64,000 nt of DNA from Sphaerisporangium fuscum (GCF_018531465.1 NZ_JAHDTF010000004.1:62001-126000); one strand, 5' to 3'; numbered from the stretch's first letter, positions 50,985 to 59,862 are shown. The notes: a model not told the origin generated them from the sequence alone. A program made the numbers and translations.

Positions 50985-51539
50985 ATGAAGTTGCGTGTGC
51001 TCCTGGCCGTGTCCGGATGGCTCGGTGTCGTGCTGGCGGCCACCGGCGCGGGTGTCGTCGTCACCGGCTTCCTCGGCGAGGCGATGACCGGTTCGGCCAC
51101 ACGCGCCCTCTCGGCCGCCGACGTACGACGCGCCCTGGACACCTCCCCCTCCACCACTCCGGACGCCTCCTCCTCCGCCACCCCGGACGCTTCCTCCTCC
51201 ACCGGCCCGGGCGACTCCTCCGCCCTCCCGGACGCCTCTCCCTCGCCGTCGTCCCCTGCACCGTCTCCTCGGGCGTCCTCTGCCTCGTCCTCCGGCGGGA
51301 CGTCCGGACAGGCGCGGAGCAAGGCGCTGGCGGCGCGCGGCGGCGTGGTGGTGGCCCGCTGCGACGGTGGCCTGGTCACCCTGCAGTCCTGGACGCCCGC
51401 CCAGGGATACGAGGTCAAGGACGCCGAGCGGGGCCCCCGGGAGAAGGTGCGGGTGAGGTTCGAGACGGAAAGCTCCAGGACGGAGCTCGAGATCCGCTGC
51501 TCCGACGGCCACCCTGTCTCCACCGTCAAGTACGACTGA
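50985..51539 (+). CDS. Exported protein with Ser/Thr/Pro linker (unknown function)
   Basis: A 184-residue exported protein with a hydrophobic N-terminal segment (LLAVSGWLGVVLAATGAGVVV) that may remain as an anchor. Residues about 50-105 form a low-complexity Ser/Thr/Pro/Asp linker typical of glycosylated wall spacers. The C-terminal 75 residues (VVVARCDGGLVTLQSWTPAQ to the end) are a small beta-rich domain with two cysteines that may form a disulfide. I do not recognise a named family. It is divergent from a two-component system and its intergenic region carries two inverted repeats, so it is a likely target of that regulator. Confidence 0.8.
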   Translation: MKLRVLLAVSGWLGVVLAATGAGVVVTGFLGEAMTGSATRALSAADVRRALDTSPSTTPDASSSATPDASSSTGPGDSSALPDASPSPSSPAPSPRASSASSSGGTSGQARSKALAARGGVVVARCDGGLVTLQSWTPAQGYEVKDAERGPREKVRVRFETESSRTELEIRCSDGHPVSTVKYD

Positions 51540-51569
51540 TCGTCCCCCTCCCGTCGCAGGCTCCTTGCG

Positions 51570-51629
51570 TTGCCCGCCGTACGGCGGCGCCGGCTTCATC
51601 GCACACCGTCCCGCCGGCCCGGCGCCGAC
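51570..51629. repeat. Dispersed intergenic palindromic repeat, copy C
   Basis: The first 24 bases (TTGCCCGCCGTACGGCGGCG, then CCGG) are identical to copy A, and the rest keeps the CGTCCCGCCGG...CGGCGCCGAC layout. It lies between the convergent secreted-protein and multicopper oxidase genes. Confidence 0.72.
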
Positions 51630-51712
51630 TGAAGCACCACACCCGACCGCTGAGCCGAACCGCCGTCGGACCGGCTGGGGTATCCGTGCTGTCGGGGGCG
51701 TCCCCGCCGCTG

Positions 51713-53899
51713 TCAGCCGCCGTGGGCGCCGTGGAAGGGTGTCGTCACTCCTTCGTAGGCGAGGTGCAGCGCCATGCCGAGGTCCGCGTGCCCGAGGTTG
51801 TGGCAGTGGTTCATCCACATGCCCGGGTTGCCGGCCCTGAAGGCGACCTCCCACACCTCGCCCGGCCGCACGTCGAAGGTGTCCAGCCACAGCGGGCTGC
51901 CCGTCGGAGCGCGGCCGTCCCGGGACAGTACGAGGACGGTGTGCCCGTGTAGGTGCCATGGGTGGGTCTCACGGCCCCTGTTGACGACGGTCACCCGGAC
52001 CAGGTCGCCTTCGCGGACGAGCTGGGTGGGGATGGACGGGAACGCCCGGCCGTTCACCGTGTGCGCGTACATCGGACGGCCGCCGGACAGGGCGAGCCCC
52101 CGGTCCAGCACCATCGTGAAGCTCCGGTCGAAGTGACTGCGCGCGCCGAACGGCGTTGCGGCCGGCGTGCCGTACCTGAGCGGGTCGAACTCGGGCCACC
52201 CCGAGGTGTCCCGCGTCCCTCCAGGACCGCGGGAGCCGATCGCCGGTGGAGTGGAGCCACCTGCGGAGTCCGTGGGGCTGACGGGGGAGCCGGCGGGGGC
52301 TGGGGTGGAACCGCCTGGGGAGTCGCCGGGCGGGGGCGTGGCCGAGGCGTCGGGGGTGAGCCGCAGGGTGTCCGCGCCGTCGTCCGCCAGCAGGGCCACA
52401 GGGGTGGACGGCATGGGGAAGACCAGGTCGTAGCGGCTCCCGGCGGGCAGGCGCAGGGCCACCCGGCTCAGCTCGCCGGGGTCGTTGAGATCCCTGCCGT
52501 CGATGGACGCCACACGGTAGGAGGTCCCGGTCAGGGCGAACCGGTGCGGGGTGTTGTCGGTGTTGATCAACCGCAGCCGTACGGCCGCGCCGGGCGCCAC
52601 CCGCCGCTCGTACGGACCGTCCTGGTCGCCGAGCGCCAGGACGCCCGAGAACGTGTGCACGGGGAGGGTGAGATCGACGCCGGGTGCCACGGCTCCAGCG
52701 GCCCCCGGAGCCGCTCCCGTCGTCCCGGTCGTGCCGCGGCCTGCCGTCTCGGCCGTGGTGTGGCTCGTGGTGCGGCTTGTCGTCCCGGGGTGGTTCGTGG
52801 TCCCGGTCGGGGGGCCGTTCGTCTTCGGGGGAGTGACCAGCAACGTGCCGTACAGGCCCATCCTGACGCCTTGGTCGGACACCTCGTGGGTGTGGTACCA
52901 GTAGGTTCCCGCCTGCTCGGCCCGGAACCGGTACACGAACTCCTGCCCGGGCATCACGGCCTCCTGCGTCAGGCCCGGGACGCCGTCCTCGCCCGACGGC
53001 ACGTCGTACCCGTGCCAGTGCAGGGTCACGCCCGCCGTGATGTCGGCGTTGCGCAGCCGTACCTCCACCAGGTCACCCCGCGTCGCCGTGATCGGCGGCC
53101 CCGGTACGCGGCCGTCGAACGTCCACGCCGCCACCTGGCGCCCCGACGCCAGCCGGACGGTCGCGGTGCGAGCGGTCAGGGTGTACCGGCGGACCGTCCC
53201 GCCGCCGGTGGGGCCGGACGGGCCGCGCAACGCGGTCACCGGCGTCCCGGTGGCGTGGTGCATGGTGGCGTCCCCGCCGCTCATGTGGCCGCCCTCCGGC
53301 GGGCCTCCTCCGGTGTCGCTCGTCTCCCCGGGGACGAACGCGAGGCCGATCCCGAGTAGGCCCACGATGAGGGCCGCCGCACCGGCCACCGTGCCGGCCC
53401 TCCCCGGCGGCGCGCCGTGGCCGCCGGAGACCGAGGCGGAAAGGACGCGCCAGGTGAACAGCGCCGCGGCCGCGACCAGCCCGATGGTGAACACCGCGAT
53501 GCTCCACGTCGCCGGGTAGCCGGCCAGGAGCGTCACCGCCGGCCCGGCCGCCGCGGCGTACCCCGCGAAGAACAGCGACGCCGGGACGGCGGGGGACGGC
53601 CCCGGCCCGCCCCGGACGGCGGACAGCAGCCGGGGGACGGCCACGAGCAGCGCGACGAGCCCGGCCGCCAGCAGCAGGGGCAGGGTCAGCGTGACCTTCT
53701 CCTGGACGAACCACTCCCCGCCGGACGCCAGCGCGGCGGTCAGCCCGGCCCGCGCCAGGGAGGCCGCGACCGCGACGGCGAGGACGGCCAGCGCCGTACC
53801 GCTGCGCCGTGCGGCCGCCGCCGCTGCCGCGCCGAACCAGGCTGCCGCCGCGGTGACTTCGGCGAGCAGGTCGAGCGCGATCAGCCCGTCGACGGTCAT
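51713..53899 (-). CDS. Membrane-anchored multicopper oxidase
   Basis: A 728-residue protein combining about five hydrophobic N-terminal segments (residues about 5-195) with a three-domain cupredoxin oxidase outside the membrane. All copper motifs are present: TLHWHGYDVP, TYWYHTHEV, ETHPWHLHGHTV and MNHCHNLGHADLGM, so types 1, 2 and 3 copper sites should be intact. Two low-complexity Thr/Ser/Pro/Gly spacers lie inside the oxidase part (about 385-425 and 530-580), longer than normal. It resembles laccase/CueO-type proteins that oxidise Cu(I), metals or phenols. The ATG overlaps the DUF6220 gene stop. Confidence 0.93.
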   Translation of the reverse strand: MTVDGLIALDLLAEVTAAAAWFGAAAAAAARRSGTALAVLAVAVAASLARAGLTAALASGGEWFVQEKVTLTLPLLLAAGLVALLVAVPRLLSAVRGGPGPSPAVPASLFFAGYAAAAGPAVTLLAGYPATWSIAVFTIGLVAAAALFTWRVLSASVSGGHGAPPGRAGTVAGAAALIVGLLGIGLAFVPGETSDTGGGPPEGGHMSGGDATMHHATGTPVTALRGPSGPTGGGTVRRYTLTARTATVRLASGRQVAAWTFDGRVPGPPITATRGDLVEVRLRNADITAGVTLHWHGYDVPSGEDGVPGLTQEAVMPGQEFVYRFRAEQAGTYWYHTHEVSDQGVRMGLYGTLLVTPPKTNGPPTGTTNHPGTTSRTTSHTTAETAGRGTTGTTGAAPGAAGAVAPGVDLTLPVHTFSGVLALGDQDGPYERRVAPGAAVRLRLINTDNTPHRFALTGTSYRVASIDGRDLNDPGELSRVALRLPAGSRYDLVFPMPSTPVALLADDGADTLRLTPDASATPPPGDSPGGSTPAPAGSPVSPTDSAGGSTPPAIGSRGPGGTRDTSGWPEFDPLRYGTPAATPFGARSHFDRSFTMVLDRGLALSGGRPMYAHTVNGRAFPSIPTQLVREGDLVRVTVVNRGRETHPWHLHGHTVLVLSRDGRAPTGSPLWLDTFDVRPGEVWEVAFRAGNPGMWMNHCHNLGHADLGMALHLAYEGVTTPFHGAHGG

Positions 53900-54318
53900 G
53901 AGGCGGGCGCGGCGGCCGGCGTGGCGAACAGCCGCGCCTGGCGGAAGACCATGCCGGACACGCCCATGATCGCCAGGCCGTTCAGGGCGTGCAGCCCGAG
54001 GATCGCGAGGCTCGCCGTGGTGGTGTTGCCGGCGCCGTCGTCGAGGAGGCCGCCCAGGGCGACGATCAGGGTCTGGACGATGATCAGGCCGAGCGGGAGG
54101 ATCGTCATGCCGATCAGCCGGCCCGGCGCCCGCGCCACGGCCGCGGCGATCGTGGCGAGCAGGGAGAACAACGGGATCGCCATCATGCCCGTCATGCTGT
54201 GCAGCATGAACGAGCTGTCGGTGTGCGGCTTGTCGAACGCGCCGACGGCCGCGAAGTAGAACTGCAGCACCACGGCGAGCAGCATCAGGCCGGTCAGGGC
54301 GACGTAGGCCTTGCGCAT
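53896..54318 (-). CDS. DUF6220-like small membrane protein
   Basis: A 140-residue membrane protein with four hydrophobic helices (LTGLMLLAVVLQFYFAAVGA, TGMMAIPLFSLLATIAAAVA, LIGMTILPLGLIIVQTLIVA, ASLAILGLHALNGLAIMGVS). His residues in the loops (HTDSS, LHSM, LHALN) could bind heme or metal. A GAGGAGGT site precedes the ATG. It overlaps the multicopper oxidase gene by four bases, so the two proteins probably work together at the membrane. The function is otherwise unknown. Confidence 0.85.
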   Translation of the reverse strand: MRKAYVALTGLMLLAVVLQFYFAAVGAFDKPHTDSSFMLHSMTGMMAIPLFSLLATIAAAVARAPGRLIGMTILPLGLIIVQTLIVALGGLLDDGAGNTTTASLAILGLHALNGLAIMGVSGMVFRQARLFATPAAAPAS

Positions 54319-54484
54319 CGGTACCTCCTCGGTCGATTGGTCCAACCGGGATGGTGGCGGATGCGCTCTCCTGCGTCGTCCGCCGTACGACGACACATCG
54401 TCTACGTCTTCAGGCGCGCACCTACAGGGCCGTTGTACGCCTCCAGGAGTACCGCCCGTACTCCGGCTGTGGACGCGCGCACGA

Positions 54485-55504
54485 TCAGCGGCGGCGCAGC
54501 GACGGGTCGAGCAGGGCGGGCGGGGTGTCGAACTTCTCGTGGGCGGCGAGGTCGGTGCCGGGGGCGACGATCGCGTCGATGGCGTCAAGGATGTCGGCGG
54601 AGAGCACCGTGTCCGCGGCGGCGAGGTTCGAGTGCAGGTGGTCCAGGGTGCGGGGGCCGATGATCGCGCTGGTCACGCCCGGGTGCGCGGTCACGAAACC
54701 GAGCGCGAGCTGGATCATCGTCAGACCGGCCTCGTCGGCGACCTTCGCCAGCCGCTCGACGGCGTCGAGCCGGGCGCGGTTGGACGGGATGGAGGTGTCG
54801 AAGCGCTGTGGCATGAACGTCGAGCGGCTGGTGGTGATCTCCCGGCCCTCGCGGACGGCGCCCGACAGCCAGCCCGAGGCCAGCGGGCTCCACACCAGCA
54901 CGCCCAGCCCGTACTGCTCGGTCACGGGCAGGACGTGGGCCTCGATCCCGCGCTGCAGGATCGAGTAGCTGGGCTGTTCGGTGACGTAGCGGCTCAGGTG
55001 GTTGTCGCGGGCGGCCCATTGGGCCTGCACGATGCGGTGGGCCGGGAAGGTCGAGGAGCCGAAGTAGCGGATCTTCCCCGCGCGCTGCAGGTCGGTCAGG
55101 GCCGACAGCGTCTCCTCGTCGCCGGTGCTCGGGTCCCATCGGTGGATCTGGTAGAGGTCGACGTGGTCGACGCCGAGGCGGCGCAGGCTGTCGTCCAGCG
55201 CGGTGACCAGCCAGCGGCGCGATCCGCCCCGATGGTTGCGCTCCTCGCCCATCGGCATGCCCGCCTTCGTGGCCAGGACGATGTCGTCGCGGCGGCCGGT
55301 GATGGCCTTGCCGACCATCTCCTCCGACGCGCCGCCGCTGTACATGTCGGCGGTGTCGATGAGGTTGATCCCGGCCTCGAGGGCGGCGTCGACGATGGCG
55401 GTGGCCTCGTCCTGGGTGGTGCGCCCGATCGTGCCGAAGTTCATCGCGCCGAGCGCGAGGGTGCTGACCTGTACGCCGGTGCGGCCCAAGGTGCGGTACT
55501 GCAT
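54485..55504 (-). CDS. Aldo/keto reductase
   Basis: A 339-residue TIM-barrel NADPH-dependent carbonyl reductase. The catalytic tetrad is visible: Asp50 (INLIDTADMY), Tyr55, Lys80 (IVLATKAG) and His121 (LYQIHRWDP). It has the yajO/tas-like length and starts MQYRTLGRTGVQVSTLALGA. A GGAGGAG site precedes the ATG. It is divergent from a TetR regulator whose twin operators lie in the intergenic region. Substrates of this subgroup (aldehydes, ketones, sometimes sugars) cannot be chosen from sequence. Confidence 0.92.
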   Translation of the reverse strand: MQYRTLGRTGVQVSTLALGAMNFGTIGRTTQDEATAIVDAALEAGINLIDTADMYSGGASEEMVGKAITGRRDDIVLATKAGMPMGEERNHRGGSRRWLVTALDDSLRRLGVDHVDLYQIHRWDPSTGDEETLSALTDLQRAGKIRYFGSSTFPAHRIVQAQWAARDNHLSRYVTEQPSYSILQRGIEAHVLPVTEQYGLGVLVWSPLASGWLSGAVREGREITTSRSTFMPQRFDTSIPSNRARLDAVERLAKVADEAGLTMIQLALGFVTAHPGVTSAIIGPRTLDHLHSNLAAADTVLSADILDAIDAIVAPGTDLAAHEKFDTPPALLDPSLRRR

Positions 55505-55577
55505 GACCGTGTCTCCTCCATGGGTGATGACGGTGCCTGGCCTGGTCGTCAGGCCTCTGCTCTGGCATCATGAGTAA

Positions 55578-55592
55578 ACGGAACGTTGTCCC
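55578..55592. promoter_or_regulatory. TetR operator 1 (AKR/TetR intergenic)
   Basis: CGGAACGTTGTCCCG is an inverted repeat (CGGAAC-gtt-GTCCCG, one mismatch) and is repeated identically 25 bp downstream. The pair sits between the divergent AKR and TetR genes. Confidence 0.72.
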
Positions 55593-55602
55593 GATTGACG
55601 AT

Positions 55603-55617
55603 ACGGAACGTTGTCCC
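55603..55617. promoter_or_regulatory. TetR operator 2 (AKR/TetR intergenic)
   Basis: An identical second copy of CGGAACGTTGTCCCG, ending 31 bp before the TetR start. Twin operators spaced about 25 bp suit two repressor dimers controlling both genes. Confidence 0.72.
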
Positions 55618-55648
55618 GTTTAGCAACCCCGGTGGTGGAGGGAACGGC

Positions 55649-56233
55649 ATGATGAACGACGGCGACGAAGGCGCGGCCCGGCCCAAAAGGGCGGACGCCC
55701 GGCGCAACGAGAAGACCCTGCTCGACGCGGCTGCCGCGATCTTCGTCACGTCGGGCGTGGAAGCGCCGGTGCGCGACATCGCGGCCAAGGCCGGCGTCGG
55801 GACGGCCACGATCTACCGCCATTTCCCGACGCGGGCGGATCTCATCATCGCCGTCTACCGGCACCAGATCGAGGCCTGCGCCGAGGCCGGTCCGGCCCTG
55901 CTGGCGACCAGTGCGACCCCTTACGCCGCGCTGGCGCGCTGGATCGACCTGTTCGTCGACTTCCTGGTCACCAAGCACGGACTCGCCGCCGTGCTGCAGT
56001 CCGACAACGCCGGCTTCGACACGCTGCACGCCTACTTCCTCGACCGCCTCGTGCCGGTGTGCACGCGGCTTCTGGACGCCGCGGCCGCCGCCGGCGAGAT
56101 CCGCTCCGGCCTGGAGGCCTACGAGCTCATGCGCGGTGTCGGGAACCTCTGCATAGGTGCGGACAGCGATCCCCGGTACGACGCGCGCCGGCTGGTCGAA
56201 CTCCTCATCGCAGGACTGCGCCTGCCGGACTAG
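55649..56233 (+). CDS. TetR/AcrR-family regulator
   Basis: A 194-residue repressor from the ATG at 55649 (GGAGGG upstream). The helix-turn-helix lies at about 20-65: NEKTLLDAAAAIFVTSGVEA, VRDIAAKAGVGTATIYRHFP, an SbtR/AcrR-like arrangement. The ligand-binding half is helical and variable. It is divergent from the aldo/keto reductase gene, with two identical operator palindromes between them, so it most likely represses both. The inducer may be an aldehyde or ketone substrate of the reductase. Confidence 0.92.
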   Translation: MMNDGDEGAARPKRADARRNEKTLLDAAAAIFVTSGVEAPVRDIAAKAGVGTATIYRHFPTRADLIIAVYRHQIEACAEAGPALLATSATPYAALARWIDLFVDFLVTKHGLAAVLQSDNAGFDTLHAYFLDRLVPVCTRLLDAAAAAGEIRSGLEAYELMRGVGNLCIGADSDPRYDARRLVELLIAGLRLPD

Positions 56234-56239
56234 CTCTGC

Positions 56240-57442
56240 TCACACCTCGACGGGCAGGGTCTTGATGCCGTTGATGAAGTTCGACCGCAGCCGCTTGGCC
56301 TCGCCCGCCTGGCGGAGGTTCGGCAGGCGCCGCGCGACGACCTCGAACAGCACGCGCAGCTCCAGCTTGGCGAGGTGGTTGCCCAGGCAGAAGTGCGCGC
56401 CGCCGCCGCCGAAGCCGATGTGGGGGTTCGGGTCGCGGCCGATGTCGAAGGTGGACGGGGCGGAGAACACCTCCTCGTCGCGGTTGGCGGAGGAGTAGAA
56501 CACCACCACCTTGTCACCCTCCTTGATCTTCCGGTCGCGGATGACGGTGTCACGGGTGGCGGTGCGCCGGAAGAGGTTCACCGGTGACACCCAGCGCACG
56601 ATCTCGTCGGCGGCGGTGCTCGCGAGGGAGGGGTCGCGGACGAGCCGGTCCCACTGCTCGGGGTGCTCGAACAGGGCCAGCATGCCGCCGGAGGCCGCGT
56701 TGCGCGTCGTCTCGTTGCCGGCGACGACGAGGAGCAGGACGAACAGGTCGAACTCGTCCTCGGTGAGCGTCTCGCCGTTCTCGCCGGGTTGCAGGAGCTT
56801 GGTGACGATGTCGTCCCGTGGCCGCTCGCGGCGCCGTGCGGCGAGGTCGTTGGCGTAGGCGTAGACCTCGAAGGCGGCGGCCTGCCCCTCCTCGGGGCTG
56901 GTGGCGTAGTCGGGGTCCTCGCTGCCGATCATGCGGTTGGACCATTCGAAGATCTTGTCGCGGTCCTCCACAGGGGCGCCGAGCAGCTCGCAGATGACGT
57001 ACAACGGGAGGGGCGCGGCGATGTCGGTGACGAAGTCGATCCGCCCCTTGGCGGCGGCCTCGTCGACCAGGCCCTCGCAGATGTCGCGGATGTGCTGCTC
57101 GAGCGTGCCGATCTGACGGGGCGTGAAGCCGCGGTTGACCAGGGACCGCCTGCGGGTGTGCTCCGGAGGGTCCTGGTTCAGCATCATCATCCGCTGCAGC
57201 TCGCGCTGCTCCTCGGGCATCTCGTTGAACAGCGCGAGCTTCCTGCTGGAGGAGAAGATCTCGGAGTGGCGCGAGACGTGGACGACGTCCTCGTGTTTCG
57301 TGACGGCCCAGAACGGGGGCCAGTCGCGCTCGGCGTCGCCCTCGTGCCGGAATACGGGGTCGTTGGCCCGCAGCCACTGGAGCTGGTCGTGCGGCACCCC
57401 CCGCCGCGCGTAGTGATCCTGGTCGACCAGGTTGATGTCCAT
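56240..57442 (-). CDS. Cytochrome P450, CYP125/CYP142-like
   Basis: A 400-residue P450, start ATG at 57442 (MDINLVDQDHYARRGVPHDQ). The I-helix motif AGNETTRN lies at 241-248 and the ExxR pair at 280-283 (EIVR). The heme loop FGGGGAHFCLG has the thiolate at about Cys352. Segments such as FWAVTKHEDVVHVSRHSEIF, MMLNQDPPEHTRRR and GIKTLPVEV resemble the mycobacterial sterol/branched-lipid hydroxylases CYP125 and CYP142. It therefore probably hydroxylates a terminal methyl of a sterol side chain or similar lipid. The promoter carries a KstR-like box and two AAGCGCTT palindromes. It needs an external ferredoxin; one is encoded at 30600-30794 under a near-identical box. Confidence 0.92.
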   Translation of the reverse strand: MDINLVDQDHYARRGVPHDQLQWLRANDPVFRHEGDAERDWPPFWAVTKHEDVVHVSRHSEIFSSSRKLALFNEMPEEQRELQRMMMLNQDPPEHTRRRSLVNRGFTPRQIGTLEQHIRDICEGLVDEAAAKGRIDFVTDIAAPLPLYVICELLGAPVEDRDKIFEWSNRMIGSEDPDYATSPEEGQAAAFEVYAYANDLAARRRERPRDDIVTKLLQPGENGETLTEDEFDLFVLLLVVAGNETTRNAASGGMLALFEHPEQWDRLVRDPSLASTAADEIVRWVSPVNLFRRTATRDTVIRDRKIKEGDKVVVFYSSANRDEEVFSAPSTFDIGRDPNPHIGFGGGGAHFCLGNHLAKLELRVLFEVVARRLPNLRQAGEAKRLRSNFINGIKTLPVEV

Positions 57443-57463
57443 GTCTCCGCCCAAGGTCTTGAT

Positions 57464-57485
57464 CAAGCGCTTGCTTGAAGCGCTT
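57464..57485. promoter_or_regulatory. Two AAGCGCTT palindromes upstream of P450
   Basis: CAAGCGCTTG (57464-57473) is a perfect 10-bp palindrome and AAGCGCTT recurs at 57478-57485. They lie 22-43 bp upstream of the P450 start and adjoin the KstR-like box. A second regulator of TetR type is plausible. Confidence 0.5.
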
Positions 57486-57487
57486 TC

Positions 57488-57501
57488 TGAAACGTGTTCT
57501 A
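57488..57501. promoter_or_regulatory. KstR-like box upstream of P450
   Basis: TGAAACGTGTTCTA fits TnnAACnnGTTnnA. Its reverse complement, TAGAACACGTTTCA, differs in one base from the box at 31315-31328. It lies 46-59 bp upstream of the P450 start. Confidence 0.62.
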
Positions 57502-57617
57502 TTACGACCCCGCATCCACGTCAAGACGACCGGCCGCCGTGCCACTATCCCTGCCATGGGCGACAGCGGAAAGTAACCATTGAGTCACAGTCTGAATCGA
57601 CCCAAATGCACAAGTTC

Positions 57618-57631
57618 ACATCCGATGAATA
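57618..57631. promoter_or_regulatory. Fucose-operon operator 1
   Basis: ACATCCGATGAATA contains the odd-centred palindrome CATC-C-GATG and lies upstream of the predicted -35. A matching ACATCGGATGAATA lies 75 bp downstream. Confidence 0.6.
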
Positions 57632-57652
57632 AACCTGACGACCTCGCCACTC

Positions 57653-57680
57653 TTGACGTATCACCCAGTCTGGTTAGGCT
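57653..57680 (+). promoter_or_regulatory. Promoter of the L-fucose operon
   Basis: TTGACG (57653-57658) and TAGGCT (57675-57680) are spaced 16 bp, giving transcription from about 57687. The two CATCsGATG operators flank this promoter. Confidence 0.5.
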
Positions 57681-57692
57681 TTCCTTTCGAAG

Positions 57693-57706
57693 ACATCGGA
57701 TGAATA
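57693..57706. promoter_or_regulatory. Fucose-operon operator 2
   Basis: ACATCGGATGAATA contains CATC-G-GATG and lies between the predicted transcription start and the GTG at 57719, where a bound repressor would block transcription. Confidence 0.6.
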
Positions 57707-57718
57707 CGAGGGAAACGC

Positions 57719-58576
57719 GTGAAGCTACTGCGAGTCGGGCCGCCCGGAGAGGAGCGCCCCGCCGTTCTCGACAGCGCCGGACGCCCACGTGACCTGCGAA
57801 GCCTGCTCGGCGAGGGAGCCGACATCGACGGAGCCTTCTTCGCCTCCGGGCAGGTGGCACGCGTCGAGCGCGCGCTGCTGGAGGACGAGCTGCCACTCCT
57901 CGACGGGGAGGGACGCATCGGGGCGCCCGTCGCCCGGCCGGGGAAGATCGTGTGCATCGGCCTCAACTACCGCGACCACGCGGAGGAGACCGGGGCCGCG
58001 ATCCCCGACGAGCCGATCGTCTTCATGAAGGCACCCAACACGATCGTCGGACCGCACGACGAGGTGCTGATCCCGCGCGGCAGCGTGAAGACCGACTGGG
58101 AGGTCGAGCTGGCGGTCGTCATCGGCGCCACCGCCCGCTACCTCGACTCCCATGAGGCCGCGCTCGCCTGCGTCGCCGGGTACGCCATCTCCAACGACGT
58201 CTCCGAGCGGGAGTTCCAGCTGGAGCGGGGCGGCCAGTGGGACAAGGGCAAGTCGTGCGAGACCTTCAACCCGCTCGGCCCCTGGCTCGTGACCGCCGAC
58301 GAGGTCCCCGATCCGCAGGACCTCGGCCTGCGGCTGAGCGTCAACGGAGAGGTCCGGCAGAACGGCCACACCAAGAACATGATCTTCACCGTCGCGGAGG
58401 TCGTGCGGTACCTGAGCCGGTTCATGGTCCTCGACCCGGGCGACGTCATCAACACCGGCACGCCCGCCGGCGTCGCGCTCGGCATGCCGGGGCAGCCGTT
58501 CCTCAGGAAGGGGGACGTCGTGGAGCTGGAGATCGACGGCCTCGGCCGGCAGCGGCAGACCATGGGACAGGCATGA
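57719..58576 (+). CDS. Fumarylacetoacetate hydrolase family protein
   Basis: A 285-residue FAH-fold hydrolase. The conserved [20 protein letters not shown], the lid segment [18 protein letters not shown], and metal-site strands [13 protein letters not shown] and [13 protein letters not shown] are all present. The GTG start has GAGGG upstream. In non-phosphorylative L-fucose and L-rhamnose degradation, FAH-fold enzymes cleave 2,4-diketo-3-deoxy-L-fuconate (or rhamnonate) to pyruvate and lactate. The next gene is an L-fuconate dehydratase, so this is the likely reaction. It overlaps that gene by four bases. Confidence 0.92.
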   Translation: MKLLRVGPPGEERPAVLDSAGRPRDLRSLLGEGADIDGAFFASGQVARVERALLEDELPLLDGEGRIGAPVARPGKIVCIGLNYRDHAEETGAAIPDEPIVFMKAPNTIVGPHDEVLIPRGSVKTDWEVELAVVIGATARYLDSHEAALACVAGYAISNDVSEREFQLERGGQWDKGKSCETFNPLGPWLVTADEVPDPQDLGLRLSVNGEVRQNGHTKNMIFTVAEVVRYLSRFMVLDPGDVINTGTPAGVALGMPGQPFLRKGDVVELEIDGLGRQRQTMGQA

Positions 58577-59862
58577 GCGCGCCGGTGATCACCGGGGTGG
58601 AGACCCACGACATCAGGTTCCCCACCTCGCTCCAGCTCGACGGCTCCGACGCGATGAACCCCGACCCCGACTACTCCGCCGCCTACGTGGTGGTCAAGAC
58701 CGACGGCGAGGTCGAGGGCCACGGGTTCGCGTTCACCATCGGCCGCGGCAACGACGTGCAGACCATCGCGATCAAGGCGCTGGAACCCTTCGTGGTCGGC
58801 CGGCGGCTCGACGACCTCGGCGCGCTCTACAAGGAAATGGTGCACGACTCCCAGCTGCGCTGGCTCGGCCCGGAGAAGGGCGTCATGCACATGGCGATCT
58901 CCGCGGTCGTCAACGCCCTGTGGGACCTCAAGGCCAAGATCGAGGGCAAGCCGCTGTGGCTGCTGCTCGGCGAGATGTCCCCCGAGGAGCTCGTCTCGCT
59001 GGTCGACTTCCGCTACCTCAGCGACGCGATCACCCCGCGGGAGGCGATCGCCCTGCTGAGGGAGGCCGAGCCGGGACGGCGCGAGCGTATCGCCCATCTC
59101 AGGGCCGGAGGCTACCCGGCGTACACCACCTCGCCCGGCTGGCTCGGATACGACGACGACAAGCTGCGCCGCCTGTGCAAGGAGGCGGTCGACGCCGGGT
59201 TCACCCAGATCAAGCTGAAGGTCGGCGCCGACCTCGACGACGACGTCCGGCGCATGCGCATCGCCCGCGAGGTCTGCGGCCCGGACTTCCGCATCGCTAT
59301 CGACGCCAACCAGCGCTGGGACGTCGGCACGGCGATCACCTGGGTCAACGCCCTGCGGGAGTTCGAGCCGTACTGGATCGAGGAGCCGACCAGCCCCGAC
59401 GACGTGCTCGGCCACGCCGCCATCGCCCGGGCCCTGGCCCCGATCAAGGTCGCGACCGGCGAGCACGTGCAGAACCGCGTGGTCTTCAAGCAGATGCTGC
59501 AGTCGGGCTCGCTGTCGGTCCTGCAGCTCGACGCGGCCCGCGTGGGCGGTGTGAACGAGAACATCGCCATCCTGCTGCTCGCGGCCAAGTTCGGCGTCCC
59601 GGTCTGCCCGCACGCCGGCGGCGTCGGCCTGTGCGAGCTGGTGCAGCACCTGGCGATGTTCGACTACGTGGCGGTCAGCGGCAGCACGCGGGACCGGGTG
59701 ATCGAGTACGTCGACCACCTGCACGAGCACTTCGTCGACCCCGTGGTGATCGCCGGCGGTCGCTACCAGGCGCCGGCCGCGCCGGGGTTCAGCGCGCGGA
59801 TGCGCCCGGAGTCGCTCGCCAGGTACGCCTTCCCCGGCGGGGACGCCTGGAGCGGCGAGTGA
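58573..59862 (+). CDS. fucD: L-fuconate dehydratase (enolase superfamily)
   Basis: A 429-residue mandelate-racemase/enolase-superfamily dehydratase. The N-terminus ([20 protein letters not shown]) is diagnostic of FucD and its human homologue ENOSF1. Catalytic residues are visible: Lys214 and Lys216 (TQIKLKVG), metal ligands Asp244 (IAIDAN), Glu270/271 (WIEEP) and Glu297 (TGEHVQ), and Asp320 (LQLDAARVG) with His347 (PVCPHAGG). It removes water from L-fuconate to give 2-keto-3-deoxy-L-fuconate. It begins at an ATG overlapping the FAH gene stop and is followed at 20 bp by an SDR gene of the same pathway. Confidence 0.95.
   Translation: MSAPVITGVETHDIRFPTSLQLDGSDAMNPDPDYSAAYVVVKTDGEVEGHGFAFTIGRGNDVQTIAIKALEPFVVGRRLDDLGALYKEMVHDSQLRWLGPEKGVMHMAISAVVNALWDLKAKIEGKPLWLLLGEMSPEELVSLVDFRYLSDAITPREAIALLREAEPGRRERIAHLRAGGYPAYTTSPGWLGYDDDKLRRLCKEAVDAGFTQIKLKVGADLDDDVRRMRIAREVCGPDFRIAIDANQRWDVGTAITWVNALREFEPYWIEEPTSPDDVLGHAAIARALAPIKVATGEHVQNRVVFKQMLQSGSLSVLQLDAARVGGVNENIAILLLAAKFGVPVCPHAGGVGLCELVQHLAMFDYVAVSGSTRDRVIEYVDHLHEHFVDPVVIAGGRYQAPAAPGFSARMRPESLARYAFPGGDAWSGE

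Noticed and set aside
55649..56233. TetR as regulator of the neighbouring P450
   Set aside because: The TetR has its own twin operators in the divergent AKR region. The P450 promoter carries different motifs at 57464-57501, and the genes are convergent.
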